Positions 1 through 9,469 of a stretch of DNA of 64,000 nt are shown one piece after another (the first letter of the stretch is position 1; every line of letters starts with the position of its first letter). The position numbers and the translations under genes are program-made. The stretch is from Sedimentisphaera salicampi (GTDB lineage: Bacteria > Planctomycetota > Phycisphaerae > Sedimentisphaerales > Sedimentisphaeraceae). The notes beneath the pieces were generated by a model. That model had not been told where the DNA came from, ran no database searches, and worked only from the letters and a program-made list of their open reading frames with translations. The stretch is taken from NCBI RefSeq assembly GCF_002117005.1, contig NZ_CP021023.1:2404995-2468994 (forward strand), read 5' to 3'.

Positions 1-1470
1 TTTCTTTCTGCGGCTGGAGGCAGTCTTGCGGCAGCATCTTTGGGTTCGGGTTTGCAAGCTGCGAAGAGAGATTCCCGCCCGAACATCCTGCTTATCGTTA
101 CCGATCAGGAAAGCTGGATGGACAGGCAGACAAGAGGTCTGCTTGATATGCCAGCAAACCGCTGGCTCTATGAAAACGGCACCTCATTCTCCAGCTTCTA
201 CTGCACTACAGCACAATGCACCCCCGCAAGAAGCACAATCCAGACCGGTCTCTATCCGCATCAAACGCGGCACGTTGCCAACACCAACAAAAAATACTGC
301 GCACATATCCCCGAAGGCGTGGAATTTCTCGGCAATAAGATGCGGCAAGCTGGATACTTCAACGGTTACGGCGGGAAGTGGCATCTGCTTGAGCCCAAGA
401 AAAGGCTCGGCGTGGGGAGAGTGTTGGGCGGAACAGATGATGCCGCGCAGGATGACTACTTCAAAAGATTTATGAAGATCAGGGATGAATCAAAGCCATG
501 GTTTTATCAGGCGCATTTCCTCAATCCGCACGATATATACCATATGAACTATATCTTCGAGGGTGAAGAGCTTCCCGATCCCGAGAATGCAACAAAGTGG
601 CTCAAAGGTAAAATCAAACGAGTGCCCGGAGAAGAAAAAAGAGCGAAAAGGATATTAAAAAGGCTCGGCGATAAGCTTAGCCCTCCTCCCGGCTGGGATA
701 AAGAGATAGAAGGCATCCCGCCGGCAATAGGAGACTGGGCATACCCTTACGGGAACAGCGGAAAATACAAGGCCCTCTCCCGCAAAGAAAAACTCGAATA
801 CTGGAAGAAATACCGCGCATTGTACTATTCGCTTCATGAGATGGTGGACGAGCAGATAGGCGATCTGCTGAATGTGTTGAAAGAAGATTATCCCGAGCAG
901 TTCAGGAACACAATCATAATTCGCACAGCAGATCACGGAGATATGAGCGGCGAGCATGAAAGCCTGAAGTATAAAGGGCCTGTGCCGTTTGATGCGCAGA
1001 TGCACATACAGCTGATATTGGCAGGCCCAGGAATACCCAAGGGCAAAGAGATTGAAGATATTGCGAGTCAGGCAGACCTTGCTGCAACTATCTGCGAGCT
1101 TGCTGGGGCTGAGAAGCCCAACGAGGGCAGGTCGGATGCGGAGAGCCTCGTAAAGGCGATAAAAACTTCTAAACCTGTGGGAAGGGAATACGTATTCATT
1201 GAATACTACTTCCTCGGGGCTGTTCAGCCTTTGCGGATTATAAGGAGCAAAGACTACAAATACGCAGTGCATTACGCAGAGAACAAAACAGCATTATTCG
1301 ATTACTCCAAAGACCCTTGGGAAAGGAACAACCTCAGCGGAAATCCCGCCTACAGCCGGATTGAAAACAAACTGAAGAATGAGCTTATCGCTTGGCAGAA
1401 AGATATGGACGATCCGGTTACAACGGATAAATACGTTATTCAAGAATGGAAGAATCCAAGGAAAGGTTAA
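1..1470 (+). CDS. Cys-type sulfatase (5' end outside window)
   Basis: Secreted sulfatase that would hydrolyse sulfate esters on a polysaccharide. The reading frame is open from base 1, and the first residues (FLSAAGGSLAAASLGSG) look like the hydrophobic core of a Tat signal, so the true start lies upstream; a TTG at 40 is not a convincing start. The mature part opens with RPNILLIVTDQ, the usual metal-binding N-terminus of the family. The activation motif C-T-P-A-R has its cysteine codon at 217-219, which would become formylglycine by the family rule. A second metal-site segment, TADHGDMSGEH, lies near base 940. The next gene, a second sulfatase, starts 3 bases after the stop, so the two are co-transcribed. 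The exact substrate cannot be read from the sequence; the neighbours suggest a sulfated galactan. Confidence 0.9.
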   Translation, partial: FLSAAGGSLAAASLGSGLQAAKRDSRPNILLIVTDQESWMDRQTRGLLDMPANRWLYENGTSFSSFYCTTAQCTPARSTIQTGLYPHQTRHVANTNKKYCAHIPEGVEFLGNKMRQAGYFNGYGGKWHLLEPKKRLGVGRVLGGTDDAAQDDYFKRFMKIRDESKPWFYQAHFLNPHDIYHMNYIFEGEELPDPENATKWLKGKIKRVPGEEKRAKRILKRLGDKLSPPPGWDKEIEGIPPAIGDWAYPYGNSGKYKALSRKEKLEYWKKYRALYYSLHEMVDEQIGDLLNVLKEDYPEQFRNTIIIRTADHGDMSGEHESLKYKGPVPFDAQMHIQLILAGPGIPKGKEIEDIASQADLAATICELAGAEKPNEGRSDAESLVKAIKTSKPVGREYVFIEYYFLGAVQPLRIIRSKDYKYAVHYAENKTALFDYSKDPWERNNLSGNPAYSRIENKLKNELIAWQKDMDDPVTTDKYVIQEWKNPRKG

Positions 1471-1473
1471 TCA

Positions 1474-2970
1474 GTGAGTAGAGCAAATATTTTATCAAGA
1501 CGTCAATTCATCAGCTCTGCGGCCTGCTCTGCTGCGGCATTAGCACTTGCAGGGGAAACATTAGGAGCAAGAAAAACCGGCCGGCCGAATCTCGTTATAA
1601 TACACACCGACGAACACAATTTCAGAACCCTCGGCTGCTGCCGTGATATGCTCAGTAAAGAACAGGCATATATGTGGGGCGAGGGGCTTAAGGTTGATAC
1701 CCCTCACATAGACTCCATTGCAAAACAAGGCGCAATCGCTACAAGCTGCTATTCGAGCTCGCCGGTATGCTCGCCTTCCCGCTCCTCTCTTCAGACCGGA
1801 CTCTATCCGCAAGCCACAGCGGTAAAAAAGAATGATATTCCCATGCTATCAAGCGTGAAAACATTTGCAGGCGTTCTTCAGGAAAAGGGCTACGCCACAA
1901 CGTATCTGGGTAAATGGCATCTGGACGGCAACGGCAAACCGCAGTGGGATCCAAAACGGAATTTCGGCTATCAGGATAATCGATATATGTACAACCGCGG
2001 CCACTGGAAGATCCTCAAAGATACCCCTGACGGGGCAGAGATTGTGGGTAAATTCAAAGGCGAATGGAACTATAAATATGACATCACGAAGGCAGACGAA
2101 AAATCTTTCACAACAGATTTCCTCTGCGACCGCACAATACAAGCCATAGAGCGCGATAAAGACAGGCCGTTCTGTGTTATGTGTTCAATCCCAGATCCCC
2201 ACGGCCCGAACAAAGTGCGAAGCCCGTACAATAAAATGTTTGATAAGGATAAGTTCGAAGAGCCCCGCACAATGAATACAGGCAAGGAGGTTCCCGGCTG
2301 GGTGAGCAAAGGCAAGCAATGGACAGACGGTTACAATGAGTGGCAGAGAAACGGGCTTGCTGAATATTTCGGTATGGTAAAGTGCATCGATGATAATGTG
2401 GGCAAGATCCTCAGCTTCCTCAAACGCACCGGCCTTGAGGAAAACACGATCGTTATCTTCACCTCAGACCATGGCGATCTGATGGGTGAGCACAACCGCC
2501 ACAACAAAGGCCTGCCATACGAGACATCTGCCCGCATTCCGTTTGTTATCAAATATCCGGACAAAATTAAGCCGGGCAAAATCATCAAGAAGGCAAACAC
2601 CAACACCGACTTTGCACCCACGATCCTTTCGCTGATGGGCTTTGAAGGCGAGCTAAAAGGCTGCCACGGCGAGGACATCTCTAAAGATTTTACAAGCCCC
2701 GAGAAGATTGTCGATTCTGAGAGAATAGTGTATTTCCGCCATGCAGGCGAGAAGTGGGCTGCTGCTGTGAGCAGCAGATACAAGCTCGTTCTCTCTACTG
2801 TTGACAGGCCTTGGCTTTTCGATCTCGAAAAAGACCCCGATGAACTAACAAACTTCTGCAATAAAGAGGAATATGCTGAGGTGTCGAAGAGATTTAAAAA
2901 AGCACTTGTTGAGCAGATGAAAAAATTTGAAGAACCAATGCTCAAAAGCGGCAAATTAAAACTTACTTAA
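1474..2970 (+). CDS. Cys-type sulfatase with Tat signal
   Basis: Second sulfatase of the locus, 498 residues. The GTG start at 1474 is preceded by AGGAAAGG at 1458-1465. The N-terminus has a twin-arginine signal (SRRQFISSAACSAAALALA), so the protein is folded, probably with its formylglycine installed, before export. RPNLVIIHTDEHNFR provides the N-terminal metal ligands, and C-S-P-S-R (Cys99) is the formylglycine motif. FTSDHGDLMGEH near residue 330 is the second metal cluster. Family assignment is firm. The specificity (which sulfate position and which sugar) is unknown. It sits directly between another sulfatase and a secreted beta-helix protein, consistent with stepwise desulfation and depolymerisation of one glycan. 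Confidence 0.93.
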   Translation: MSRANILSRRQFISSAACSAAALALAGETLGARKTGRPNLVIIHTDEHNFRTLGCCRDMLSKEQAYMWGEGLKVDTPHIDSIAKQGAIATSCYSSSPVCSPSRSSLQTGLYPQATAVKKNDIPMLSSVKTFAGVLQEKGYATTYLGKWHLDGNGKPQWDPKRNFGYQDNRYMYNRGHWKILKDTPDGAEIVGKFKGEWNYKYDITKADEKSFTTDFLCDRTIQAIERDKDRPFCVMCSIPDPHGPNKVRSPYNKMFDKDKFEEPRTMNTGKEVPGWVSKGKQWTDGYNEWQRNGLAEYFGMVKCIDDNVGKILSFLKRTGLEENTIVIFTSDHGDLMGEHNRHNKGLPYETSARIPFVIKYPDKIKPGKIIKKANTNTDFAPTILSLMGFEGELKGCHGEDISKDFTSPEKIVDSERIVYFRHAGEKWAAAVSSRYKLVLSTVDRPWLFDLEKDPDELTNFCNKEEYAEVSKRFKKALVEQMKKFEEPMLKSGKLKLT

Positions 2971-2972
2971 AA

Positions 2973-4604
2973 ATGGAGTGCAAATTGAATACCAAAACAG
3001 CTCTAATCGCAGCGGCAGCTTTTATTCTGCCGCTGTTTGTATGCAGTGCATCCGCTGACACGTATTATATAGACAGCCGCGAGGGAAGCGATTCCAATTC
3101 CGGCCTTTCTGAAAGCTCCCCGCTTGCAGGTTTTGAAAAGGTAAACTCGAAATCATTTACCTCAGGCGATAAAATCCTGATTAAGCGGGGCAGCGAAATA
3201 AACGGCTCGCTAAAAATCACCGCAAAGGCATCGGCGGATAATCCGCTTGTTATAGCTTCTTACGGCAAAGGCTCAGAGCCTGTTATAGATGCCGCAGGTT
3301 ACCTCGCCGGCGTACATATCAAAAACTCCAGCGGCGTTGTGCTCAAGGATATCGAAATAACAGGCGACGGGGGCAAGGCAAAGGAAGAATTCAGCCAGAA
3401 ACAGAGATACGCTGTTTTTGTAGAGGCGGATAAGGGGGGCGAGCACAATTTCTTCCGTCTCAAAAACCTCGATATACACGATATATTCGCTGCCAAGCAA
3501 ACCCCGTCAGACGGCAAAAACAAAACCTCAAACAGGGCGGTAGGCATTTATTTAGCCTCAAACGGTAAGGCATATTTATCTGATGCAGTTGTTGAAGGCT
3601 GCCGCATACTTAAAACTGGCTTTACGGGTATAAGGATTAGAAGCGGCAGCAGTAATGAAGAATTCAACAACACCGGCATCCGTATTCTGAACAACAGGCT
3701 TCAGTATATCGGCGGGCCGGGGATCCAGCCCAGCAGGGCAAAGGATATGCTCGTGCGGGGCAATAAGTTGTACCGCTCCGGCTCTACTGCCGATCCAAGG
3801 ATGCACTCACGAGGAAGCGGAATCTGGACGTGGGGCTGCACAGATGTGCTGATTGAGAAGAATAAATTTACCCACGCAGGCGGCAAGGCAGATTCCTGCG
3901 GGATGCACATAGACTTCAACTGCCGGAATGTGGTAATTCAGTACAATTTCAGCGCTGCCAACGCAGGCGGATTCATCGAGATACTCGGGAACAACTACAA
4001 CTGCGCATACCGCTACAACATCAGCGTGAACGACGGCTTCCGCGAGAAAGGCAAAAACGGCGCACATCAGGAAGGCAAGATCCTCTGGACAAGCGGTTAC
4101 GTTGGGCGAAACAGAGAAAAGCACGGGCCGTACAACTCCTATATCTACAACAACACGATCTACACCAAGCCCGGCAGCAGATCCTGCTTCTCGATCTCAC
4201 CAACTACTCAGGGGCTGCTGATTGCCAATAATATATTCTGCCTTAACGGCGAAACGGTAAATGTTTTGGGCGATCAGGATGGCCAGAAAGCCCGCTCAGA
4301 AAATCCCTTTGAGCCGGTAATATTCAAGAACAATCTCTACTGCAGCCCAGATACGCTTCCGAAAGATTTAGGCATCAAAGATTCATCCCCGATTTATGGA
4401 AGCCCTGATTTCCAAAAGCCCCGCGGATGGCTGCCCCAAGATTATATACCCGAAAATAAAGAGCTGATAAAGGATAAGGGAATAGAAATCCCCAAGCTTG
4501 CGGGCGATAAAATCGGCCTTGATATAGGGCTTGAGCCCCCGCACGATTTTGCAGGAAATGAAATAAAAGGAAGGCCGGATATCGGCGCTTTTGAAATCGA
4601 TTAA
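2973..4604 (+). CDS. Secreted right-handed parallel beta-helix protein
   Basis: 543-residue exported protein that is probably a polysaccharide lyase or hydrolase, but no catalytic family could be named. A signal peptide (hydrophobic run followed by CSASA) precedes TYYIDSREGSDSNSG, a common opening of bacterial beta-helix enzymes (DUF1565-like). The rest is a series of short strands with Asn/Gly turns typical of right-handed helices, including GGFIEILGNNYNCAYRYN near residue 330. The start is ambiguous: ATG 2973 lies within a possible Shine-Dalgarno (GGAG at 2976-2979) that would serve TTG 2985, which gives a cleaner signal peptide. It starts 2 bases after the upstream sulfatase. The last 510 residues of the next gene are a clear paralogue. 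Confidence 0.75.
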   Translation: MECKLNTKTALIAAAAFILPLFVCSASADTYYIDSREGSDSNSGLSESSPLAGFEKVNSKSFTSGDKILIKRGSEINGSLKITAKASADNPLVIASYGKGSEPVIDAAGYLAGVHIKNSSGVVLKDIEITGDGGKAKEEFSQKQRYAVFVEADKGGEHNFFRLKNLDIHDIFAAKQTPSDGKNKTSNRAVGIYLASNGKAYLSDAVVEGCRILKTGFTGIRIRSGSSNEEFNNTGIRILNNRLQYIGGPGIQPSRAKDMLVRGNKLYRSGSTADPRMHSRGSGIWTWGCTDVLIEKNKFTHAGGKADSCGMHIDFNCRNVVIQYNFSAANAGGFIEILGNNYNCAYRYNISVNDGFREKGKNGAHQEGKILWTSGYVGRNREKHGPYNSYIYNNTIYTKPGSRSCFSISPTTQGLLIANNIFCLNGETVNVLGDQDGQKARSENPFEPVIFKNNLYCSPDTLPKDLGIKDSSPIYGSPDFQKPRGWLPQDYIPENKELIKDKGIEIPKLAGDKIGLDIGLEPPHDFAGNEIKGRPDIGAFEID

Positions 4605-4632
4605 CGTTATTTATTTGTATTGAGGAATTGCT

Positions 4633-7600
4633 ATGCTCTTGCGTTTTTTAATAAATCAGCGGTTTGTTTTTCTATTGTTGTGCATAATTAGTTTTCAGGC
4701 TTTGGCGCAGTCCGCCTTCCAGCCTTACAATACAGGCGGCGATAACATAATCCACGTTACCGCCGCAGACTTCGATGATGTTGGAGTGAAGGATTACGTT
4801 GTATGTATGTCCGTTCACGGGAAGATCAAGGCCTACGACCGCCCCGCACTTCACCCGCAGGGCGGCAGCCCGCTTCTCTGGGAGTATTCAACGCCCGTGA
4901 GCTTTAACATTATGATAAAGGCAGCGCAGGCAAACACGCAGAGCCCGGGCGAGGAGATACTCATCCCCGGAACCGACGGCAAGCTCAGAATACTCTCAAG
5001 CGAAGGCAGCCTTCTGAGCGAATGGTCTGTGGGTTCTGGGGCTATGTACTGCGCAGATACAGGGCAGACAAGCTCCGGGCAAACCGTTATTATCACAGGC
5101 GGGGTTGACGGGAACGTGTATTTCCTTGATGAGAGCGGAAATCAGCTTGCATCTAAAACGCCCGAGAATAAAGGCGTTGTAAGGCGTGTGGTAACTGGTG
5201 ATTACGACGGCTCAGGAGGTGAGGAGGCTGCGGTTTTCTATGCTAAGAGAGGCTTTGCAGGAAACCGTTATATCGAAATTTACGATCTCGACACGTTTGC
5301 CCGCCCCTCATACTCACAGCTCACAGCCCCGCTCTACGATGATGTAGGCCCTACGGTTGCCTGGGGCTATGTTGGAATGGGCTGGACAGACAAACAAATC
5401 CCCTGGGCTTATGATATGGACGGCGACGGAGATGAGGAAATCGCTGCGCACTGGGGCGTGCTGCATCCCGAATCCGGCTCTGAGGAGACAAGACTCACTG
5501 GATTTGCTAATGACGGCGAGCTTCTCTATCTCGACCAAGACTATGGAAATGCCTTTGAGCAAACACCCACAGGCAGATACCTCCTCCAGCAGGGTATTCC
5601 GGGGGATTTCAAAGATGGAGCTGAGTACCCCGATACCGAGCTTTTCACCGTTTACGGCGATGATCTGTATCTCGTGAATTACGACACCTCTAAAAGTCCA
5701 GAAACAAACAGATGCAAAGTGTCAGATTATACAAACGCCCACCCCCTTTACCACTTCACAGATGCCGCAAGGCTTGAGGACCGCAGCGGCGGGCTCGATA
5801 AAATCGTGCTTGCAGGCCCGATCACGGGAGACGACCATTTCTATGTTGTGGATTTATCAGGCGACGACTGGAAGCAGCAGTCGCAGACAATAGACGGAAG
5901 AGGCGTTCTGGGCGAGGTTGATTCAAATTTAGACCAGCTCTCCAGCAGCCTCGATAATTTCGCCGGCCAGCAGGCTCATTCAGGCAGGCCGATTTGGTTC
6001 ATTCACTACTTCGAAAGCTGGCTCGGCTGGGAGATGACTCCCGAAAACATCCAAGCCCACGGCCAGCAGGTTGAAGATGCGATGCTGCCTTGGAAAAATA
6101 TGCTCGGCGGAGATCCGCAGAGGGTTGTTTTTGCCGCAAGCCATAATCCAAAGGTTATCGGGCCAAACGGCGGCGATCCGGATGTAACGCCCGAAGGTAT
6201 GGTGGCCTACTGCGAAGAGCTGGCATCCAGAGGGGTCCATTTCTGCCTGAAAATCGGTCACGGCGCAAATCTCTATATGTCTGCAGAAAACCTCGCAGAC
6301 TGCTACGAGGCTTCTGTGGTGGACGGCGAATGTTATATGATGGCCAGAACAAAAGAGCTTCATACAACCAACTATATCGACGCATATAAGCCGCATATGG
6401 ATGCTGTGCTTCAAAGGGCTCAGCAGATCGGCGAAGAGCCTGCAAAAATAATGCTCTGCGGAAAAGGGGCAATCTTCTCGGCTATGACGCCCTCTCAGGC
6501 CTCCACTTATTTCCCCGCTTACAAAGACATCCTGATGCCGGGCGTGGAAAATTCCAACGTCAATGCTGTAGATCTAAGCTTCTCCGAACGCGTAGGCTTA
6601 TGGATGTCCGGGCAGGTTGAATCGTGGGGCTGCAATCTCGCTGGAGACTGGCTCGCCTCAAACAGAATAGCAGAATGGGGCGGCATGCGGAACGGCCATA
6701 TCGTTCTGCGTCATCTGCTCTCTCAGCTTGCCATGGGTGCTGAGGTGTTTCGCTTTAATTCAGTTACGGCGTCGGAAAATCCGATTTACAAAAGAGGCAT
6801 AGACCCAAATACGCACTGGTGGAGCGATACATACAGGCAGGGGATGTGGAACTTTCTTAAGATAGTGGAATCAGGGGTGTTCCCCTCAATTCCCTCAAGG
6901 CAGCAGATAAAGGGCATCTCGCCTGTGGCTGCTGCTGCCCCCGAGCCCGATTATGCTCACCTGAGAAAGGAGGATGTAAACCACGATTGGAATAATTACT
7001 CGCCTGACAGCACGGCATACGTTATCAACAACCTTGAATGCTGGAACGCATATAAAGACGTGCCCGAATACGACCTTACCTCAATCTTCTTCAATACAAA
7101 ACGAAGATGGGATAATTTCTTCCCCACATCCGCATCCGGCTTCCCGCTTTTCGTGCCTTACAAAACTAAGCAGCAGCTTGAGGCAATGCCGTGGTGCAGG
7201 AAGGCATACCAGACAGACGGCGTGAGCTGGGATGATTACGACAGGCTTATGCTTGCTGAAACCGAGATAAGCTCCGAGCTTCAGGCTCAGCGAACCAATA
7301 TGCCCTTTTATGTGGAAAATGAATGCTTCTGGCAGGTGATTGAGAGTGAGAGCTCTCCGGATCTCTATTATGCGATGCTTATGGATTCTGCAGCCTTGAG
7401 CCCTGAAGAGCGAGATGTTAAGCTGAAGCTCGGCAGCGAAACCGGAGCTTGGGCAGTTTACGATCAGCTCGGCTCCCAGCAGCAGCCTCTCGGCGAGCTC
7501 AGACGCAGCTCTGATGAAGTACCGATTACTGTGCCCGCAGGCAGCGCAAGGCTTCTGACTATTCAAGCCGATCAGAGCGGCGGAGCTGATATCTACGAAG

Positions 7601-9297
7601 ACGGCTTCGTTGACCATACCGATCTGATGATGATGGTTTATCAGTGGCTCGGGGCTCCAATGAGGCCTTCTGCTGATATAGCTCCGGAAAGCGGAGACGA
7701 TTTTGTGAACCTGCTGGATTTTTCAGCTCTCGCTGAAAGCTGGCTTATCCTCCAGCCCGGCACAGAATACTACTTGGACAGCGAAAACGGAGACGACTCA
7801 AACTCCGGCCTTACTCCGCAGTCCGCTTGGAAAACACTTTCCAAGGCGAGCTCTCAAAGCTATGAGATGGGCGATTCGATCCTGCTTAAATCGGGGCAGA
7901 CATTCGAAGGCTCTCTGCAGATAACCTCCAGCGGCACCGAAAAAGCTCCTATTGTAATCAGCTCTTGGTCTGATGGCGATAAGCCTGTAATTGATTCAGC
8001 AGGCTTCTTTGCCGGCATAGAAATAACTGATTCGAGCTTCGTTGAGGTGAGCGGGATTGAAATCACCTCCGACGGCCAGGAGGCTATAGACCCCCGCGCA
8101 GAAACGCAGCGCTACGGCGTTTACGCCTTCGCTTCAGGTTCGCAGGTGCAGGAGGGAATAAAGCTCTCTGATCTGTATATCCACGATATATTCGCAGAAG
8201 TTGCGGTGAGCTCGGGAGGCAGGAACCCAACATCGAATATGGGCAAAGGAATAGAAGTGTTGGCTCAGGGCTGGGGCGATCCGTATTTCGACGGAATAAC
8301 AATAGAAAACTGCCGCATCGAGACCACCGGCCATTACGCTCTGGGCGTGCATACGCGACAAACCAGCGACCAAAGCCGCTATACAAGGAATGTAGAGATA
8401 TTGAACAATTCGCTCGCTGATATAGGCGGCCCGGGCATCCAGCCGGGAAGGTGCAGAGATGTGCTCGTGCGCGGGAACACCGTTGATGCAAGCGGGGCGT
8501 ACGTTGACCCGAGAATGCACGGCAGGGGCAGCGGGATATGGCCTTGGAGCTGCCATAATGTGCTTATAGAGAAAAACAGCTTTATGCACGCAAGAGGCAA
8601 GGCCGATTCCTGCGGCGCACATATAGACTTCAACTGCTCAGATGTTGTAGTTCAGTATAACTTCAGCATGGACAACGAAGGCGGATTCATCGAGATCCTC
8701 GGCAACAACTACAACTGCGCATACCGCTACAACGTTAGCGTTAATGACGGCTTCAGGGTAAAGGGGCAAAACGGGGCTGTACAGGAAGGGAAAACCATAT
8801 TTGCAGGAGGTTATGTCGGTTCAGGGAATGCAAAGACAGGCCCTTTCAATACTTACATCTATAACAATACGATATACACTAAGGGTGATGGGAGATCCTG
8901 TTTCAGGATTGAAAAAACAACAGACGGGCTTCTTATCGCAAACAACATCTTCTGTATGTATGGGGATACATCTCATGATTCTGGGGATTCAGGGCAGGTG
9001 AGCAATGTGATTTTTGAAAATAATATGTACATCTATCAGGATATCTGGCCTTCAACTATGCCCATTCAAGATTCGGCTCCTATCTACGGCTGGCCTGTAT
9101 TCACTAATCTCGGCGGAACTGACCCGCTTGACTATATCCCAACCAACACATCTGAAGTGCAGGATGCGGGTATCGAAATTCCCAAACTCCCCCAAGACAG
9201 CGTGGGGCTGGAAATCGGCCTTGAGGTTCAGGAAGATTTCAGAGGAAATCCGATTGTCGGCCTGCCCGATTTGGGGGCATTTGAAATTGGTCAGTAA
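4633..9297 (+). CDS. Giant secreted multidomain polysaccharidase: beta-propeller, catalytic-like region, dockerin-like module, beta-helix
   Basis: 1554 residues with a signal peptide ending near SFQALAQ. Residues about 30-430 show repeated FG-GAP/propeller style blades (DFDDVGVKDYVV, DYDGSGGEEAAVF, DMDGDGDEEIAAHWG). About 455-960 is a large region with TIM-barrel-like strands (GRPIWFIHYFESWLGWEM, VHFCLKIGHGANLYM) and several conserved-looking Trp/Glu/Asp clusters. About 985-1042 is a dockerin-type pair of calcium loops (DGFVDHTDL and ADIAPESGDDFVNLLDFS). About 1045-1554 is a beta-helix paralogous to the preceding gene. A propeller joined to a large catalytic module recalls lambda-carrageenases (GH150); that family call is from memory of its architecture and unverified. 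Two sulfatases upstream and a GH2 downstream fit sulfated galactan use. GAGGAA at 4622-4627 is the ribosome site. Confidence 0.7.
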   Translation: MLLRFLINQRFVFLLLCIISFQALAQSAFQPYNTGGDNIIHVTAADFDDVGVKDYVVCMSVHGKIKAYDRPALHPQGGSPLLWEYSTPVSFNIMIKAAQANTQSPGEEILIPGTDGKLRILSSEGSLLSEWSVGSGAMYCADTGQTSSGQTVIITGGVDGNVYFLDESGNQLASKTPENKGVVRRVVTGDYDGSGGEEAAVFYAKRGFAGNRYIEIYDLDTFARPSYSQLTAPLYDDVGPTVAWGYVGMGWTDKQIPWAYDMDGDGDEEIAAHWGVLHPESGSEETRLTGFANDGELLYLDQDYGNAFEQTPTGRYLLQQGIPGDFKDGAEYPDTELFTVYGDDLYLVNYDTSKSPETNRCKVSDYTNAHPLYHFTDAARLEDRSGGLDKIVLAGPITGDDHFYVVDLSGDDWKQQSQTIDGRGVLGEVDSNLDQLSSSLDNFAGQQAHSGRPIWFIHYFESWLGWEMTPENIQAHGQQVEDAMLPWKNMLGGDPQRVVFAASHNPKVIGPNGGDPDVTPEGMVAYCEELASRGVHFCLKIGHGANLYMSAENLADCYEASVVDGECYMMARTKELHTTNYIDAYKPHMDAVLQRAQQIGEEPAKIMLCGKGAIFSAMTPSQASTYFPAYKDILMPGVENSNVNAVDLSFSERVGLWMSGQVESWGCNLAGDWLASNRIAEWGGMRNGHIVLRHLLSQLAMGAEVFRFNSVTASENPIYKRGIDPNTHWWSDTYRQGMWNFLKIVESGVFPSIPSRQQIKGISPVAAAAPEPDYAHLRKEDVNHDWNNYSPDSTAYVINNLECWNAYKDVPEYDLTSIFFNTKRRWDNFFPTSASGFPLFVPYKTKQQLEAMPWCRKAYQTDGVSWDDYDRLMLAETEISSELQAQRTNMPFYVENECFWQVIESESSPDLYYAMLMDSAALSPEERDVKLKLGSETGAWAVYDQLGSQQQPLGELRRSSDEVPITVPAGSARLLTIQADQSGGADIYEDGFVDHTDLMMMVYQWLGAPMRPSADIAPESGDDFVNLLDFSALAESWLILQPGTEYYLDSENGDDSNSGLTPQSAWKTLSKASSQSYEMGDSILLKSGQTFEGSLQITSSGTEKAPIVISSWSDGDKPVIDSAGFFAGIEITDSSFVEVSGIEITSDGQEAIDPRAETQRYGVYAFASGSQVQEGIKLSDLYIHDIFAEVAVSSGGRNPTSNMGKGIEVLAQGWGDPYFDGITIENCRIETTGHYALGVHTRQTSDQSRYTRNVEILNNSLADIGGPGIQPGRCRDVLVRGNTVDASGAYVDPRMHGRGSGIWPWSCHNVLIEKNSFMHARGKADSCGAHIDFNCSDVVVQYNFSMDNEGGFIEILGNNYNCAYRYNVSVNDGFRVKGQNGAVQEGKTIFAGGYVGSGNAKTGPFNTYIYNNTIYTKGDGRSCFRIEKTTDGLLIANNIFCMYGDTSHDSGDSGQVSNVIFENNMYIYQDIWPSTMPIQDSAPIYGWPVFTNLGGTDPLDYIPTNTSEVQDAGIEIPKLPQDSVGLEIGLEVQEDFRGNPIVGLPDLGAFEIGQ

Positions 9298-9469
9298 TGT
9301 TATCCGCCTTTAAGCAATTTGAGGTTTTTCTTGAAATTAATGTCCATTCTGAAATCTGAAATTTATTTTTGTCAGATTTATTCATTGCATAAACATTTAA
9401 CAGTAAGATGAAAATCAGCTATGCAGAAAAGTTAAATGTACATTATAATATCGATTGAGGATTTCAATT

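Noticed and set aside
7081-7617. 178-codon open frame on the minus strand
   Set aside because: Lies fully inside the giant polysaccharidase frame and shows no domain.
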